From Mycolicibacterium aurum (lineage in GTDB: Bacteria; Actinomycetota; Actinomycetes; Mycobacteriales; Mycobacteriaceae), in the NCBI RefSeq assembly GCF_900637195.1, contig NZ_LR134356.1, forward strand, positions 2,790,001 through 2,854,000: DNA of 64,000 nt, in the 5' to 3' direction. Position numbers and translations under genes: made by a program. Of the stretch, positions 16,692 through 25,243 are shown piece by piece. Position 1 is the stretch's first letter. Each line of letters opens with the position of its first letter. The notes under the pieces were generated by a model. The model had not been told where the DNA came from and made no database searches. It worked only from the letters and a program-made list of their open reading frames with translations.

Positions 16692-17860
16692 GCACTCCAA
16701 AGAAGGGCAGCGCCTGGGCGCGGGTGATGGACTGGTGGGACGGCCTCAACCGGCCCCAGAAGTGGATCTTCGGAGTCATCCTCTTCACCGGTGTCGCGTT
16801 GTCGCCGCTGTTCACTCCTGGTTTCATCGACACGCCCGGCATCAGCTTCGGCGGCACCATGGCGCAGTTCGCGATGATCGCGATCATCGCGATCGGCCTC
16901 AATGTGGTTGTCGGCCAGGCCGGTCTGCTCGACCTGGGTTATGTGGGTTTCTATGCGGTCGGTGCGTACACGGTGGCGTTGCTCACCAGTCCGGACAGTC
17001 CGTGGAATCAGATGAGCCCCAACGGGTTTCTGACAACACCGTGGGCCTGGCTGTCGTGCGTGCCGCTGGCGATGGCCGTCACCGCACTGACCGGACTGAT
17101 CCTGGGCTTCCCGACGCTGCGTCTGCGTGGGGATTACCTGGCGATCGTGACACTCGGGTTCGGCGAGATCATTCGGCTGCTAGCCGACAACCTGGCCGAC
17201 ATCACCAACGGCCCGCGCGGCCTCAACGAGGTGGCGTTCCCGCATCTGCTGGAGAACGAGAAGCACCCCGAAGGGGTGTTCTCCGTGTCGAATTCGGGCG
17301 GCGACGCCAACTACGGCACGTGGTGGTTCTGGCTCGGACTGATCCTCATCGTCATCATCCTGCTGCTTGTCGGCAACCTGGAACGCAGCCGGGTGGGGCG
17401 CGCATGGATCGCGGTCCGCGAGGACGAGGACGCCGCAGAGGTCATGGGCGTCAACACATTCAAATTCAAGCTGTGGGCGTTCACCATCGGTGCGGCGATC
17501 GGCGGACTGTCGGGTGCGCTCTACGCCGGGCAGGTGCAGTACGTCGCACCGCCGACGTTCAACATCATCAACTCGATGCTGTTCCTGTGCGCGGTGGTGC
17601 TCGGCGGCCAGGGCAACAAACTCGGCGTCATCCTGGGTGCCTTCATCATCGTGTACCTGCCGAATCGTCTGCTCGGTGTGCATTTCCTGGGCATCGACAT
17701 GGGTAACCTCAAGTACCTGTTCTTCGGTCTCGCTCTGGTGGTGCTGATGATCTTCCGCCCGCAAGGCCTGTTCCCGGCGCGACAGCATCTGCTCACCTAC
17801 GCCAAGGCGGCGCGCGGGCTGTTACGAGCGCAACCGGTCGACACGGAGCCGGCGAAATGA
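16688..17860 (+). CDS. livM: Branched-chain amino acid-type ABC permease LivM
   Basis: A 390-aa permease, second membrane subunit of the liv transporter. It shows IAIGLNVVVGQAGLLDLGYVGFYAVGAY early, the conserved TLRLRGDYLAIVTLGFGEI, and GRAWIAVREDEDAAEVMGV as coupling loop, ending in LMIFRPQGLFP. About ten helices are expected. It overlaps livH and livG by four bases on each side. Confidence 0.94.
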   Translation: MSTPKKGSAWARVMDWWDGLNRPQKWIFGVILFTGVALSPLFTPGFIDTPGISFGGTMAQFAMIAIIAIGLNVVVGQAGLLDLGYVGFYAVGAYTVALLTSPDSPWNQMSPNGFLTTPWAWLSCVPLAMAVTALTGLILGFPTLRLRGDYLAIVTLGFGEIIRLLADNLADITNGPRGLNEVAFPHLLENEKHPEGVFSVSNSGGDANYGTWWFWLGLILIVIILLLVGNLERSRVGRAWIAVREDEDAAEVMGVNTFKFKLWAFTIGAAIGGLSGALYAGQVQYVAPPTFNIINSMLFLCAVVLGGQGNKLGVILGAFIIVYLPNRLLGVHFLGIDMGNLKYLFFGLALVVLMIFRPQGLFPARQHLLTYAKAARGLLRAQPVDTEPAK

Positions 17861-18717
17861 CCACCCCCGAGAACGCTCCCGAGGAGTTCGACAACGTCGC
17901 CGAGATCGCGAGTGTGCACCGCGAGATCCGGGTCGGTGAAGGTGAGGCGCTGCTGCAGACCACGGACCTGACCGTCAAGTTCGGCGGACTGACGGCCCTG
18001 GACGCGGTGACGTTCAACATCAACCGCGGGGAGATCCTCGGACTGATCGGCCCCAACGGGGCGGGTAAGACCACCTGCTTCAACGCCATCACCGGCGTCT
18101 ACCGGCCGACGTCGGGCACGGTGACGTTCGACGGTTCGCCAATCGGACGGATCAAGCGGCACCAGATCACCCGCCTCGGAATCGCCCGCACGTTCCAGAA
18201 CATCCGGCTGTTCGGTGAGATGACGGCCCTGGAGAACGTCATGGTCGGCACTGACGCCCGGCATCTCACATCGGTGCCGGGTGCTCTCGTACGCTCGTCC
18301 CGGCACCGGCGCGAGGAGCGTTCGGCGATCGAAAGATCGGCGGCACTACTGCATTTCGTCGGGATCGCCCATCGCGGCGAGGAGAAGGCCAAGAACCTTC
18401 CCTACGGCGACCAGCGCCGGTTGGAGATCGCCCGGGCGTTGGCCACCGAGCCGAAGCTGCTCTGTCTGGACGAGCCGGCCGCAGGATTCAACCCGAGCGA
18501 GAAGTCGGCGCTCATCGAGCTGATCCAGAAAATCCGCGACGACGGCTACACGGTGCTGCTGATCGAACATGACATGCGCCTGGTGATGGGGGTGACCGAC
18601 CGCATCGTGGTGCTGGAGTTCGGCCGCAAGATCGCCGACGGTCTGCCTGCCGAGATTCGCGAGGACCCGAAGGTCATCGCCGCCTACCTGGGGGTTCCCG
18701 ACGATGACATCAGCTGA
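17857..18717 (+). CDS. livG: Branched-chain amino acid-type ABC ATPase LivG
   Basis: A 286-aa ATPase. Walker A is GPNGAGKTTCFN, the Q-loop is IARTFQNIRLF, Walker B is LLCLDEPAAGFNPSEKS, and the switch His is in LIEHDMRLVMGV. The signature is PYGDQRRLEIARAL, with the D in place of the usual G that many LivG proteins have. An N-terminal extension of about 30 residues precedes the ATPase core. The gene overlaps livM (4 bases) and livF (14 bases). Confidence 0.95.
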   Translation: MTTPENAPEEFDNVAEIASVHREIRVGEGEALLQTTDLTVKFGGLTALDAVTFNINRGEILGLIGPNGAGKTTCFNAITGVYRPTSGTVTFDGSPIGRIKRHQITRLGIARTFQNIRLFGEMTALENVMVGTDARHLTSVPGALVRSSRHRREERSAIERSAALLHFVGIAHRGEEKAKNLPYGDQRRLEIARALATEPKLLCLDEPAAGFNPSEKSALIELIQKIRDDGYTVLLIEHDMRLVMGVTDRIVVLEFGRKIADGLPAEIREDPKVIAAYLGVPDDDIS

Positions 18718-19456
18718 GACCACTCCGGATTCGCGTCCGGTCCTGTTGGAGGTGCGCGACGTCGTCGTGCACTACGGCCGCATCAAGGCGTTGCACTCGG
18801 TGTCGCTGACGGTGCACGAGGGCGAGCTCGTCACGCTGCTCGGCTCCAACGGTGCCGGCAAGACCACGATGATGCGGGCGATCTCCGGTCTGTTGCCGCT
18901 GTCGGCGGGCTCGGTGTGGTTCGACGGCCAGGACATCAGCCGCGTCAAAGCGCATAAGCGGGTCACTGAAGGGCTGATCCAGGCGCCGGAGGGACGCGGC
19001 GTGTTCCCCGGCATGACCATCATCGAGAATCTCGAGATGGGCTGCTATGGAAGAAAGTTCGCATCCAAAGCGGAGCACGCCGAGAAGCTCGACTGGGTGC
19101 TGGAGACGTTTCCGCGGCTCGCTGAACGGCGAAGCCAGGTGGGTGGCACGCTCTCCGGTGGTGAGCAGCAGATGCTGGCGATCGGACGTGCGCTGATGGC
19201 GCGTCCCAAAGTGCTGCTGCTTGACGAGCCTTCGATGGGTCTGGCCCCGATGGTGATCTCACAGATCTTCAAGATCATCGCCGAGATCAACGCGTCCGGC
19301 ACCACGGTACTGCTGGTCGAGCAGAACGCCCAGCAGGCGCTGAGCCGGTCCGACCGGGCCTACATCCTGGAGACCGGAGAGGTCACCCGAACGGGCAATG
19401 CCCGAGAGTTGCTGGCGGACGACAGTATTCGTGCGGCCTACCTCGGCGTGGCCTGA
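18704..19456 (+). CDS. livF: Branched-chain amino acid-type ABC ATPase LivF
   Basis: A 250-aa ATPase, partner of LivG. Walker A is GSNGAGKTTMMR, the Q-loop region is IQAPEGRGVFPGMTI, the signature is LSGGEQQMLAIGRALM, and Walker B is VLLLDEPSMGLAP, with VEQNAQQAL after it. Its ATG lies inside the end of livG. It closes the liv operon; the next gene is convergent with a 21-base gap. Confidence 0.95.
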   Translation: MTSAETTPDSRPVLLEVRDVVVHYGRIKALHSVSLTVHEGELVTLLGSNGAGKTTMMRAISGLLPLSAGSVWFDGQDISRVKAHKRVTEGLIQAPEGRGVFPGMTIIENLEMGCYGRKFASKAEHAEKLDWVLETFPRLAERRSQVGGTLSGGEQQMLAIGRALMARPKVLLLDEPSMGLAPMVISQIFKIIAEINASGTTVLLVEQNAQQALSRSDRAYILETGEVTRTGNARELLADDSIRAAYLGVA

Positions 19457-19477
19457 GGTTCGGCGTGGGGGCGCGGC

Positions 19478-19714
19478 TCAGGTGACGCGGAAGCGCTTGA
19501 GACGAGATGAGGCTCCGGCCGCCAACTCGATGCGGCTGCGGGGAACGCCGAGGTGCTCGGCCAGCAGCCGGATGACCGCCGCATTGGCCTTGCCGTCGAC
19601 GGCGGGCTCGCGCACGTAGATCGTCAGCTCGCCGTCCGCTGAGGTCTCCACCAGCGGACCTTTCCTGCTGCCGGGTTTCACCCGCACCGAAATGATGTCA
19701 GCCACACCCGTCAC
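19478..19714 (-). CDS. DUF167 (YggU-family) protein
   Basis: A 78-aa protein, the usual size for DUF167. The family pattern VRVKPGSRK...YVREPAVDGKANAAVIRLLAEHLGVPRSRIELAAGASSR-type C-terminus is complete. The structure of the family is a small alpha/beta fold. Its biochemical role is not established. It is encoded alone, convergent with livF. Confidence 0.9.
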   Translation of the reverse strand: MTGVADIISVRVKPGSRKGPLVETSADGELTIYVREPAVDGKANAAVIRLLAEHLGVPRSRIELAAGASSRLKRFRVT

Positions 19715-19797
19715 TCAACATCGAGGGTGCACAAATTGCCAGCGCTTGCGGTGTGCCGGTGTGCAGACACGCACGCTCGCGGTGCCCGGACAACGGG

Positions 19798-20253
19798 TCA
19801 GAGTCGCACCAGTGCAAACGGATAGGTGAACGTCCCGCCTGGTGTCCCGTCGCAGCCGGTGGCGAACGATGATGTCAACGTTCCCTGGAGCGTTGCCGCG
19901 TCCCAGGAGTACACATCGCGGGTGGCGATGACCGGTCCGTAATAGACGTTCCCGCACCGTAGTCCGTCCGGGACGTCCACGGTCAACGTGTACCTGCCGT
20001 CGGCGAGGTGTGCGTCGCCGCTGTATTCGAAAGCCTTGGCAACAGGCATCGGTATCGCGTCGATGCGTCGGCAGTCGAGCACGTCCGGGATGCAGTAGCT
20101 CACCGCCCACGTCCAGGTGTGAAAGTCATACCGCCCCTGGATGTTCAGTGAGTAGTTCGCAAAGAACGGTGCGGCATGCGCCGGCGCCGCCACTGAGGCG
20201 GCCACCCAGACCGCCACCGGCAGCACCCACATCGCCCTACCGAACTTCATCAT
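19798..20253 (-). CDS. Small secreted protein of unknown function
   Basis: A 151-aa exported protein. The signal peptide is about MMKFGRAMWVLPVAVWVAA to AHAAPFF, with a likely cleavage near residue 28. The mature part is beta-rich in appearance, with NYSLNIQGRYDFHTWTW, two Cys in SYCIPDVLDCRR, one in GLRCGNVYYG and one in FATGCDGTPGG, so two disulfides are possible. It belongs to a group of small mycobacterial secreted proteins without known function. Two adjacent ATG codons are possible starts. It is separated by 41 bases from the SDR stop. Confidence 0.75.
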   Translation of the reverse strand: MMKFGRAMWVLPVAVWVAASVAAPAHAAPFFANYSLNIQGRYDFHTWTWAVSYCIPDVLDCRRIDAIPMPVAKAFEYSGDAHLADGRYTLTVDVPDGLRCGNVYYGPVIATRDVYSWDAATLQGTLTSSFATGCDGTPGGTFTYPFALVRL

Positions 20254-20294
20254 TCCTCCGTGGACTCAGGAACCTGCTGTGGACGTGCGCTCCG

Positions 20295-21125
20295 CTACAT
20301 GTGGGAGCCGCCGTCGATCCGGACTTCGGTGCCTGTGATGAAGTACGCGTCGTCACTGCCGAGCATCGCCACGACGCCGGCGACCGCGTCGGGCGGGGCG
20401 AAGATCGCGCCGCCGTCGAGCGGCAGCATCGGCTGGACTTTGCCGAACAGTGTGAAGTCCGAGTCTTCGGGCAGGCCGGGCCCGATGCTCTGGCGCGACG
20501 ATCCGGTGCCGTCGGTCATACCGGACGAGATGGAACCGGGCTGAACGCAATTGAAGCGGATTCCGGCCTTGGCGAACTCCATGGCCCACGAGTGGGTCAT
20601 CGCGAGCACGCCGCCCTTCGATGCCGCGTAGGCGGCCATATAGGGATGGGCGAAGTGAGCGGAGGTGGAGCTGAAATTGACCACTGCCGGGCCGCGACCT
20701 TCGCGAAGTGCAGCCAGGGATTCCCGGGTGACGAGGAACGTCCCGGTCAGGTTGATGCGGATGACCTGCTCGAAGTCGGCGAGTGTCGTCTCGGCGAGGT
20801 GAGCTGACCGCAGAATGCCGGCAGCGTTGACGAGCGTGTCCAGACCGCCCAACGCGCTGACCACCTCGGCCACCCCGACGGCCACCGACTGCTCGTCGCT
20901 GATGTCCACGGCAACAGTGCTCAGGCGATCACCGTCGGCGCCGGCCTTCGCCACCGTGTCGGCGAGCCCTTCGGTACTGATGTCCGCGGCCGCGACCCGC
21001 CCGCCTTCGGCAAGGATCCGCAGTACGCAGGCCTGCCCGATGCCTGATCCACCGCCGGTGATGAGCACCCTGCGCCCGGCGTAGCGCGCGAGGTGGGGCA
21101 CGGACCCAGTGGGCGTATCGGACAC
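20295..21125 (-). CDS. Short-chain dehydrogenase/reductase
   Basis: A 276-aa classical SDR. The cofactor motif is TGGGSGIGQA (about residues 22-30), with DIS and NAAG further on. The active-site Ser is in VNFSSTSAHFAHP, and Tyr and Lys are in YAASKGG. An Asp after the second strand (AADIS) favours NAD(H). The C-terminus FITGTEVRIDGGSHM is typical. The substrate is unknown. It is divergent from the mce operon with 208 bases between, and a palindrome at 21145-21161 lies just upstream of its start, so co-regulation with mce is possible. Confidence 0.9.
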   Translation of the reverse strand: MSDTPTGSVPHLARYAGRRVLITGGGSGIGQACVLRILAEGGRVAAADISTEGLADTVAKAGADGDRLSTVAVDISDEQSVAVGVAEVVSALGGLDTLVNAAGILRSAHLAETTLADFEQVIRINLTGTFLVTRESLAALREGRGPAVVNFSSTSAHFAHPYMAAYAASKGGVLAMTHSWAMEFAKAGIRFNCVQPGSISSGMTDGTGSSRQSIGPGLPEDSDFTLFGKVQPMLPLDGGAIFAPPDAVAGVVAMLGSDDAYFITGTEVRIDGGSHM

Positions 21126-21144
21126 AGCGCAGCTCCTATCGATC

Positions 21145-21161
21145 TCGTTCGGGCAGAACGA
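21145..21161. promoter_or_regulatory. Inverted repeat between SDR and mce operon
   Basis: TCGTTC-gggca-GAACGA is a perfect 6-bp inverted repeat 20 bases upstream of the SDR start in the divergent region. It may be an operator for the SDR, the mce operon, or both. The rest of 21126-21333 shows no other clear element except the AGGAGG at 21317 for the first mce gene. Confidence 0.4.
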
Positions 21162-21333
21162 TCCCCGGCCGGAATTCAGGTCGAGGATCCAACTTGACGT
21201 GCAGCAGGGGCGTTGCGCGTACTGCTTCCCGGTGGATGGGATGCAGTGTGTCCTGCGTCATGTCGAGGTGTCAACGTGTGTCTCGCCGCACCGGCGGCGC
21301 TGTTCGTGAGTCACCCAGGAGGTTCGGCGGCAT

Positions 21334-22146
21334 ATGGCGAGGAAGGCCGCGGACCGCTGGTCGTCGGGACTACCCGTACTCGGGTCGGGCATCGTCGGGC
21401 CGATGCAGGGCGTCGGCGGACTGCTGTCCATGTCGGCCGACGCCGTGAAGTTCCTCTTCCGCCGGCCCTTCCAGGGCAAGGAGTTCCTCGAGCAGTCCTG
21501 GTTCGTCGCCAGGGTCTCGTTGATGCCGACGCTGCTGGTGGCCATCCCTTTCACCGTGCTGGTGAGTTTCACCTTGAACATCCTGCTCCGCGAACTCGGC
21601 GCGGCCGACTTGTCCGGCGCGGGCGCAGCCTTCGGTGCGGTCACCCAGGTCGGCCCCATGGTGACGGTGCTCATCGTGGCGGGAGCCGGTGCGACCGCCA
21701 TGTGCGCCGACCTCGGTTCACGCACCATTCGGGAAGAGATCGACGCACTGGAAGTGTTGGGAATCAACCCGGTACAGCGGTTGGTCACCCCGCGCATGCT
21801 GGCCTCCGGCCTGGTGGCGCTGCTGCTGAACAGCCTCGTCGTGATCATCGGCATCCTGGGCGGCTACTTCTTCTCGATCTTCATCCAGGGCGTGAACCCC
21901 GGTGCGTTCGCGGCCGGAATCACGTTGTTGACCGGCGTACCCGAGGTCATCATCTCCTGCGTCAAGGCGGCTCTGTTCGGTCTGATCGCCGGTCTGGTCG
22001 CCTGCTATCGGGGCTTGAGTATCAGCAGCGGTGGCGCCAAGGCAGTGGGCAACGCGGTCAACGAGACGGTGGTGTACGCATTCATGGCGCTGTTCGTCGT
22101 CAACGTCGTCGTGACCGCCATCGGCATCCGAATGACGTCCGGTTAG
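21334..22146 (+). CDS. Mce operon YrbEA permease (MlaE family)
   Basis: A 270-aa permease of the MlaE family, one of the two membrane subunits of an Mce lipid importer. It has about five or six helices and the family helix REEIDALEVLGINPVQRLVTPRMLA, which contacts the ATPase, followed by VYAFMALFVVNVVVTAIGI. An AGGAGG lies 11 bases before the ATG. The MceG/Mkl ATPase that would power the complex is not in this window and is normally encoded elsewhere. First gene of the operon. Confidence 0.95.
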   Translation: MARKAADRWSSGLPVLGSGIVGPMQGVGGLLSMSADAVKFLFRRPFQGKEFLEQSWFVARVSLMPTLLVAIPFTVLVSFTLNILLRELGAADLSGAGAAFGAVTQVGPMVTVLIVAGAGATAMCADLGSRTIREEIDALEVLGINPVQRLVTPRMLASGLVALLLNSLVVIIGILGGYFFSIFIQGVNPGAFAAGITLLTGVPEVIISCVKAALFGLIAGLVACYRGLSISSGGAKAVGNAVNETVVYAFMALFVVNVVVTAIGIRMTSG

Positions 22147-22156
22147 GCCCCGCACG

Positions 22157-23005
22157 ATGGCAGCGATACGCACCCTTCATCCACGGCTTGCTCAGCAGCT
22201 GGGTAGGCCGGTCGGCACTCTGAGCCGGATCGGCGATCACACCGCGTTCTACGGTCGGGCGCTGGCGGGCGTGCCACACGCGGCGGTGCATTACCGAAAG
22301 GAGATCATCCGCCTGGTCGCCGAAATCAGTATGGGCGCAGGAACCTTGGCGATGATCGGCGGCACCATCGTCATCGTCGGCTTCTTGACCCTGGCCGCCG
22401 GCGGCACGCTTGCGGTACAGGGATACAGCTCACTCGGCGACATCGGCATCGAAGCGCTGACCGGCTTTCTCGCTGCCTTCATCAACGTCCGGATATCGGC
22501 GCCCGTGGTCGCCGGAATCGGTCTGGCGGCGACGTTCGGCGCGGGCGTCACCGCTCAGTTGGGCGCCATGAGGATCAACGAGGAGATCGACGCCCTCGAG
22601 ACGATGGGTATCCGCCCCGTCGAATATCTGGTCAGCACGCGCATCGTCGCGGGCATGATCGCCATCGCCCCGCTCTACTCGATCGCGGTCATGCTCTCCT
22701 TCGCCGCGAGCAAACTGACGACGGTGGTGCTCTTCGGGCAGTCGGCAGGGTTGTACGACCACTACTTCAACACCTTTCTGAACCCTGAGGATCTGCTCTG
22801 GTCCTTTCTGCAGGCGATCCTGATGGCCATGGCGGTTCTGTTGGTGCACACCTATTTCGGCTACTTCGCCAGCGGTGGGCCATCGGGTGTGGGTGTGGCG
22901 GTCGGTAATGCGGTCCGGACCTCGTTGATCGTCGTGATCTCGGTGACCCTTCTGGTGTCACTGTCTGTCTACGGCGCCAACGGCAACTTCAACTTGTCGG
23001 GTTAG
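22157..23005 (+). CDS. Mce operon YrbEB permease (MlaE family)
   Basis: A 282-aa MlaE-family permease, partner of YrbEA. The core helix pair contains ISMGAGTLAMIGGTIVIVGF and the family segment NEEIDALETMGIRPVEYLVSTRIVAG. The C-terminal helix TSLIVVISVTLLVSLSVYG is present. It starts ten bases after yrbEA and is followed by mceA after 16 bases. Confidence 0.95.
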   Translation: MAAIRTLHPRLAQQLGRPVGTLSRIGDHTAFYGRALAGVPHAAVHYRKEIIRLVAEISMGAGTLAMIGGTIVIVGFLTLAAGGTLAVQGYSSLGDIGIEALTGFLAAFINVRISAPVVAGIGLAATFGAGVTAQLGAMRINEEIDALETMGIRPVEYLVSTRIVAGMIAIAPLYSIAVMLSFAASKLTTVVLFGQSAGLYDHYFNTFLNPEDLLWSFLQAILMAMAVLLVHTYFGYFASGGPSGVGVAVGNAVRTSLIVVISVTLLVSLSVYGANGNFNLSG

Positions 23006-23021
23006 GCGGGGGCGGCGACTG

Positions 23022-24215
23022 ATGGCAACGCAATCGAACCTTCGGCGACCACTGACAGGTCTGGCCACCGTGCTGGCCGTGGTGGCGGTGATCGCGCTCG
23101 CCGTCGGCCTGTTCCGGGGCAGCTTCACCAGGACGGTCCCGGTGACCGTTCTGTCACAGCGCGCAGGCCTGGTGATGAATCCCGACGCCAAGGTGAAATT
23201 GCATGGCGCGCAGGTGGGTTCAGTGCAATCGATCGAGACGCTTCCGGACGGCCGGGCAGCCATCCACCTGGCGATGGACCCCACCCACCTGGACATCATC
23301 CCGTCCAACGTCTCCGTGGACATCGCCTCGTCGACGGTGTTCGGTTCCAAGTTCGTCGAGCTCGTCCCGCCGCCAGAACCGTCCATTCAGTCATTGCAGG
23401 CCGGCCAGGTACTCGACGCGGACCACGTGACCGTCGAGATCAACACCGTCTTCGAGCAGTTGTCCACGGTCCTTGCCAAGATCGAGCCGGCCAAACTGAA
23501 CGAGACACTCGGCGCGCTGGCGACGGCCTTCAGCGGCCGAGGCGACCAGATCGGACAGCTGATGGCTGACTTCGACGGGTTCCTCGCGACGATCGAACCG
23601 AGCCTGCCCGTCATGGAGCACGAGCTGTCGATCGCACCGCAGGTCATCAACGCCTACGCCGATGTCGCCCCCGACCTGGTCGGCACCCTAGCCTCGACCA
23701 CCCAGATCAGTCGGACCCTCGTCGAGGAGCAGGACAATTTGGACACCCTGCTGGTCAGCGTCATCGGCCTGGCCGACACCGGAAACGAGGTGATCGGAGG
23801 TAACCGGCAAGCGATCACGACCGTGATGGACCTGCTCGTGCCGACGACAGATCTGACGAATCGGTATCACGAGGCGCTCAACTGTGCTCTGGGCGGCGCG
23901 GTCCAGCTGGCCAAGGCACCCGGTACCCCGGTGCCCGGCGGACTGCTGCTCCAGACAGTCGTGCTGGGTCAGGAACGCTACCGGTATCCGCAGAACCTAC
24001 CCAAGGTGGCCGCCAAGGGCGGGCCGCAGTGCACCGACCTGCCGAAGGTTCCGTTCCAGAAGCACCCGCCGTTCGTCGTCGGAGATGTCAACGCCAACCC
24101 TGCGCAATACGGAAACCAGGGGATCGTGCTCAACTCCGATGCGCTCAAGCAGTTGCTGTTCGGGCCGATCGACGGCCCGCCGCGCAACGGCGCGCAGATC
24201 GGACAACCGGGATGA
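23022..24215 (+). CDS. mceA: MceA-family lipid transport protein
   Basis: A 397-aa MCE-domain protein. One N-terminal helix (about 14-34, TGLATVLAVVAVIALAVGLF) anchors it. The MCE domain (about 38-118) has LVMNPDAKVKLHGAQVGSV. A helical region follows (about 130-270) that would form part of a hydrophobic tunnel across the periplasm. Two Cys (in LNCALGG and GPQCTDL) are in the C-terminal part, as in other MceA proteins. The stop overlaps the mceB start. Confidence 0.93.
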   Translation: MATQSNLRRPLTGLATVLAVVAVIALAVGLFRGSFTRTVPVTVLSQRAGLVMNPDAKVKLHGAQVGSVQSIETLPDGRAAIHLAMDPTHLDIIPSNVSVDIASSTVFGSKFVELVPPPEPSIQSLQAGQVLDADHVTVEINTVFEQLSTVLAKIEPAKLNETLGALATAFSGRGDQIGQLMADFDGFLATIEPSLPVMEHELSIAPQVINAYADVAPDLVGTLASTTQISRTLVEEQDNLDTLLVSVIGLADTGNEVIGGNRQAITTVMDLLVPTTDLTNRYHEALNCALGGAVQLAKAPGTPVPGGLLLQTVVLGQERYRYPQNLPKVAAKGGPQCTDLPKVPFQKHPPFVVGDVNANPAQYGNQGIVLNSDALKQLLFGPIDGPPRNGAQIGQPG

Positions 24216-25243
24216 CAACCGTCGGAAAGGCTGCCGTCAAGTTCGCGATCTTCGGTGTGATCATGGTCCTGCTGACCGCCGGCCTCTTCATGATCTTCGG
24301 GCAGTACAGGACGAGTTCGACAAACCGGTACTCGGCGGTGTTCACCGACTCGTCGAGTCTGCGGACCGGAGATTCGGTGCGAGTGGCCGGCATTCGCATC
24401 GGCACGGTACGAGGCGTCGCATTGCAGGACGACAACAGCGTCGTCGTGGACTTCGACGCCGACGACAACATCAGGCTCACCGAGAGCACCCGGGTGGCGG
24501 CACGCTACCTCAACCTGGTGGGCGACCGCTACCTCGAACTCCTCGACGCCCCCGGTCCGGCGAGAATCCAGCAGCCCGGTTCCCGCATCGGCCCCGAACG
24601 GACCGAGCCGGCACTCAACCTCGACCTCCTCCTCGGCGGCCTGAAACCGGTCATCCAAGGGCTCAACCCCGATGACGTCAACGCACTCACCAGTTCGCTG
24701 ATCCAGATCCTGCAAGGCCAGGGCGGGAACCTCGAATCCCTGTTCGCCAGAACGTCGTCGTTCACCAACGCATTGGCCGACAACGGCCAGACTGTCGAGC
24801 AACTGATCGGCACACTCAACGACACCATCGGCACCGTTGCCAAGGACGGCGACAAATTCTCCGATGCCGTCGACCAGCTTGAGCAGCTGAGCACTGGATT
24901 GGCGCAGGACCGCGACCCGATCGGGGAGGCGGTCACCGCGCTGGACAACGGAACGGCCTCGCTGGCGAGCCTGCTCACCGAGGCCCGGCCGCCCCTGGCA
25001 GGCACCGTCGACCAGCTCACCAGGATGGCGCCGCTGCTGGCGAACGAAACGGACTTGGCCCGACTGGATCTCGTCCTGCAGAAGACGCCGCAGAACTATC
25101 GCAAACTGGTCCGGCTCGGCTCCTACGGGAGCTGGCTCAATCTCTACCTCTGCGGAATCTCGATTCGGGTTTCGGACCTGCAGGGCCGAACCGCCCACTT
25201 CCCGTGGGTCATCCAGAACACCGGAAGGTGCGCCGAGCCCTGA
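24212..25243 (+). CDS. mceB: MceB-family lipid transport protein
   Basis: A 343-aa MCE-domain protein. It has an N-terminal helix (about 8-30) and an MCE domain with LRTGDSVRVAGIRIGTVRGV and TRVAARYLNLVGDRYLEL. A long helical region ends in YGSWLNLYLCGISI, which holds one of two C-terminal Cys (the other in TGRCAEP). The start at MTTVGKAAVKF was chosen because it overlaps the mceA TGA in ATGA; an upstream extension is only a reading-frame shadow in mceA. Confidence 0.93.
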   Translation: MTTVGKAAVKFAIFGVIMVLLTAGLFMIFGQYRTSSTNRYSAVFTDSSSLRTGDSVRVAGIRIGTVRGVALQDDNSVVVDFDADDNIRLTESTRVAARYLNLVGDRYLELLDAPGPARIQQPGSRIGPERTEPALNLDLLLGGLKPVIQGLNPDDVNALTSSLIQILQGQGGNLESLFARTSSFTNALADNGQTVEQLIGTLNDTIGTVAKDGDKFSDAVDQLEQLSTGLAQDRDPIGEAVTALDNGTASLASLLTEARPPLAGTVDQLTRMAPLLANETDLARLDLVLQKTPQNYRKLVRLGSYGSWLNLYLCGISIRVSDLQGRTAHFPWVIQNTGRCAEP

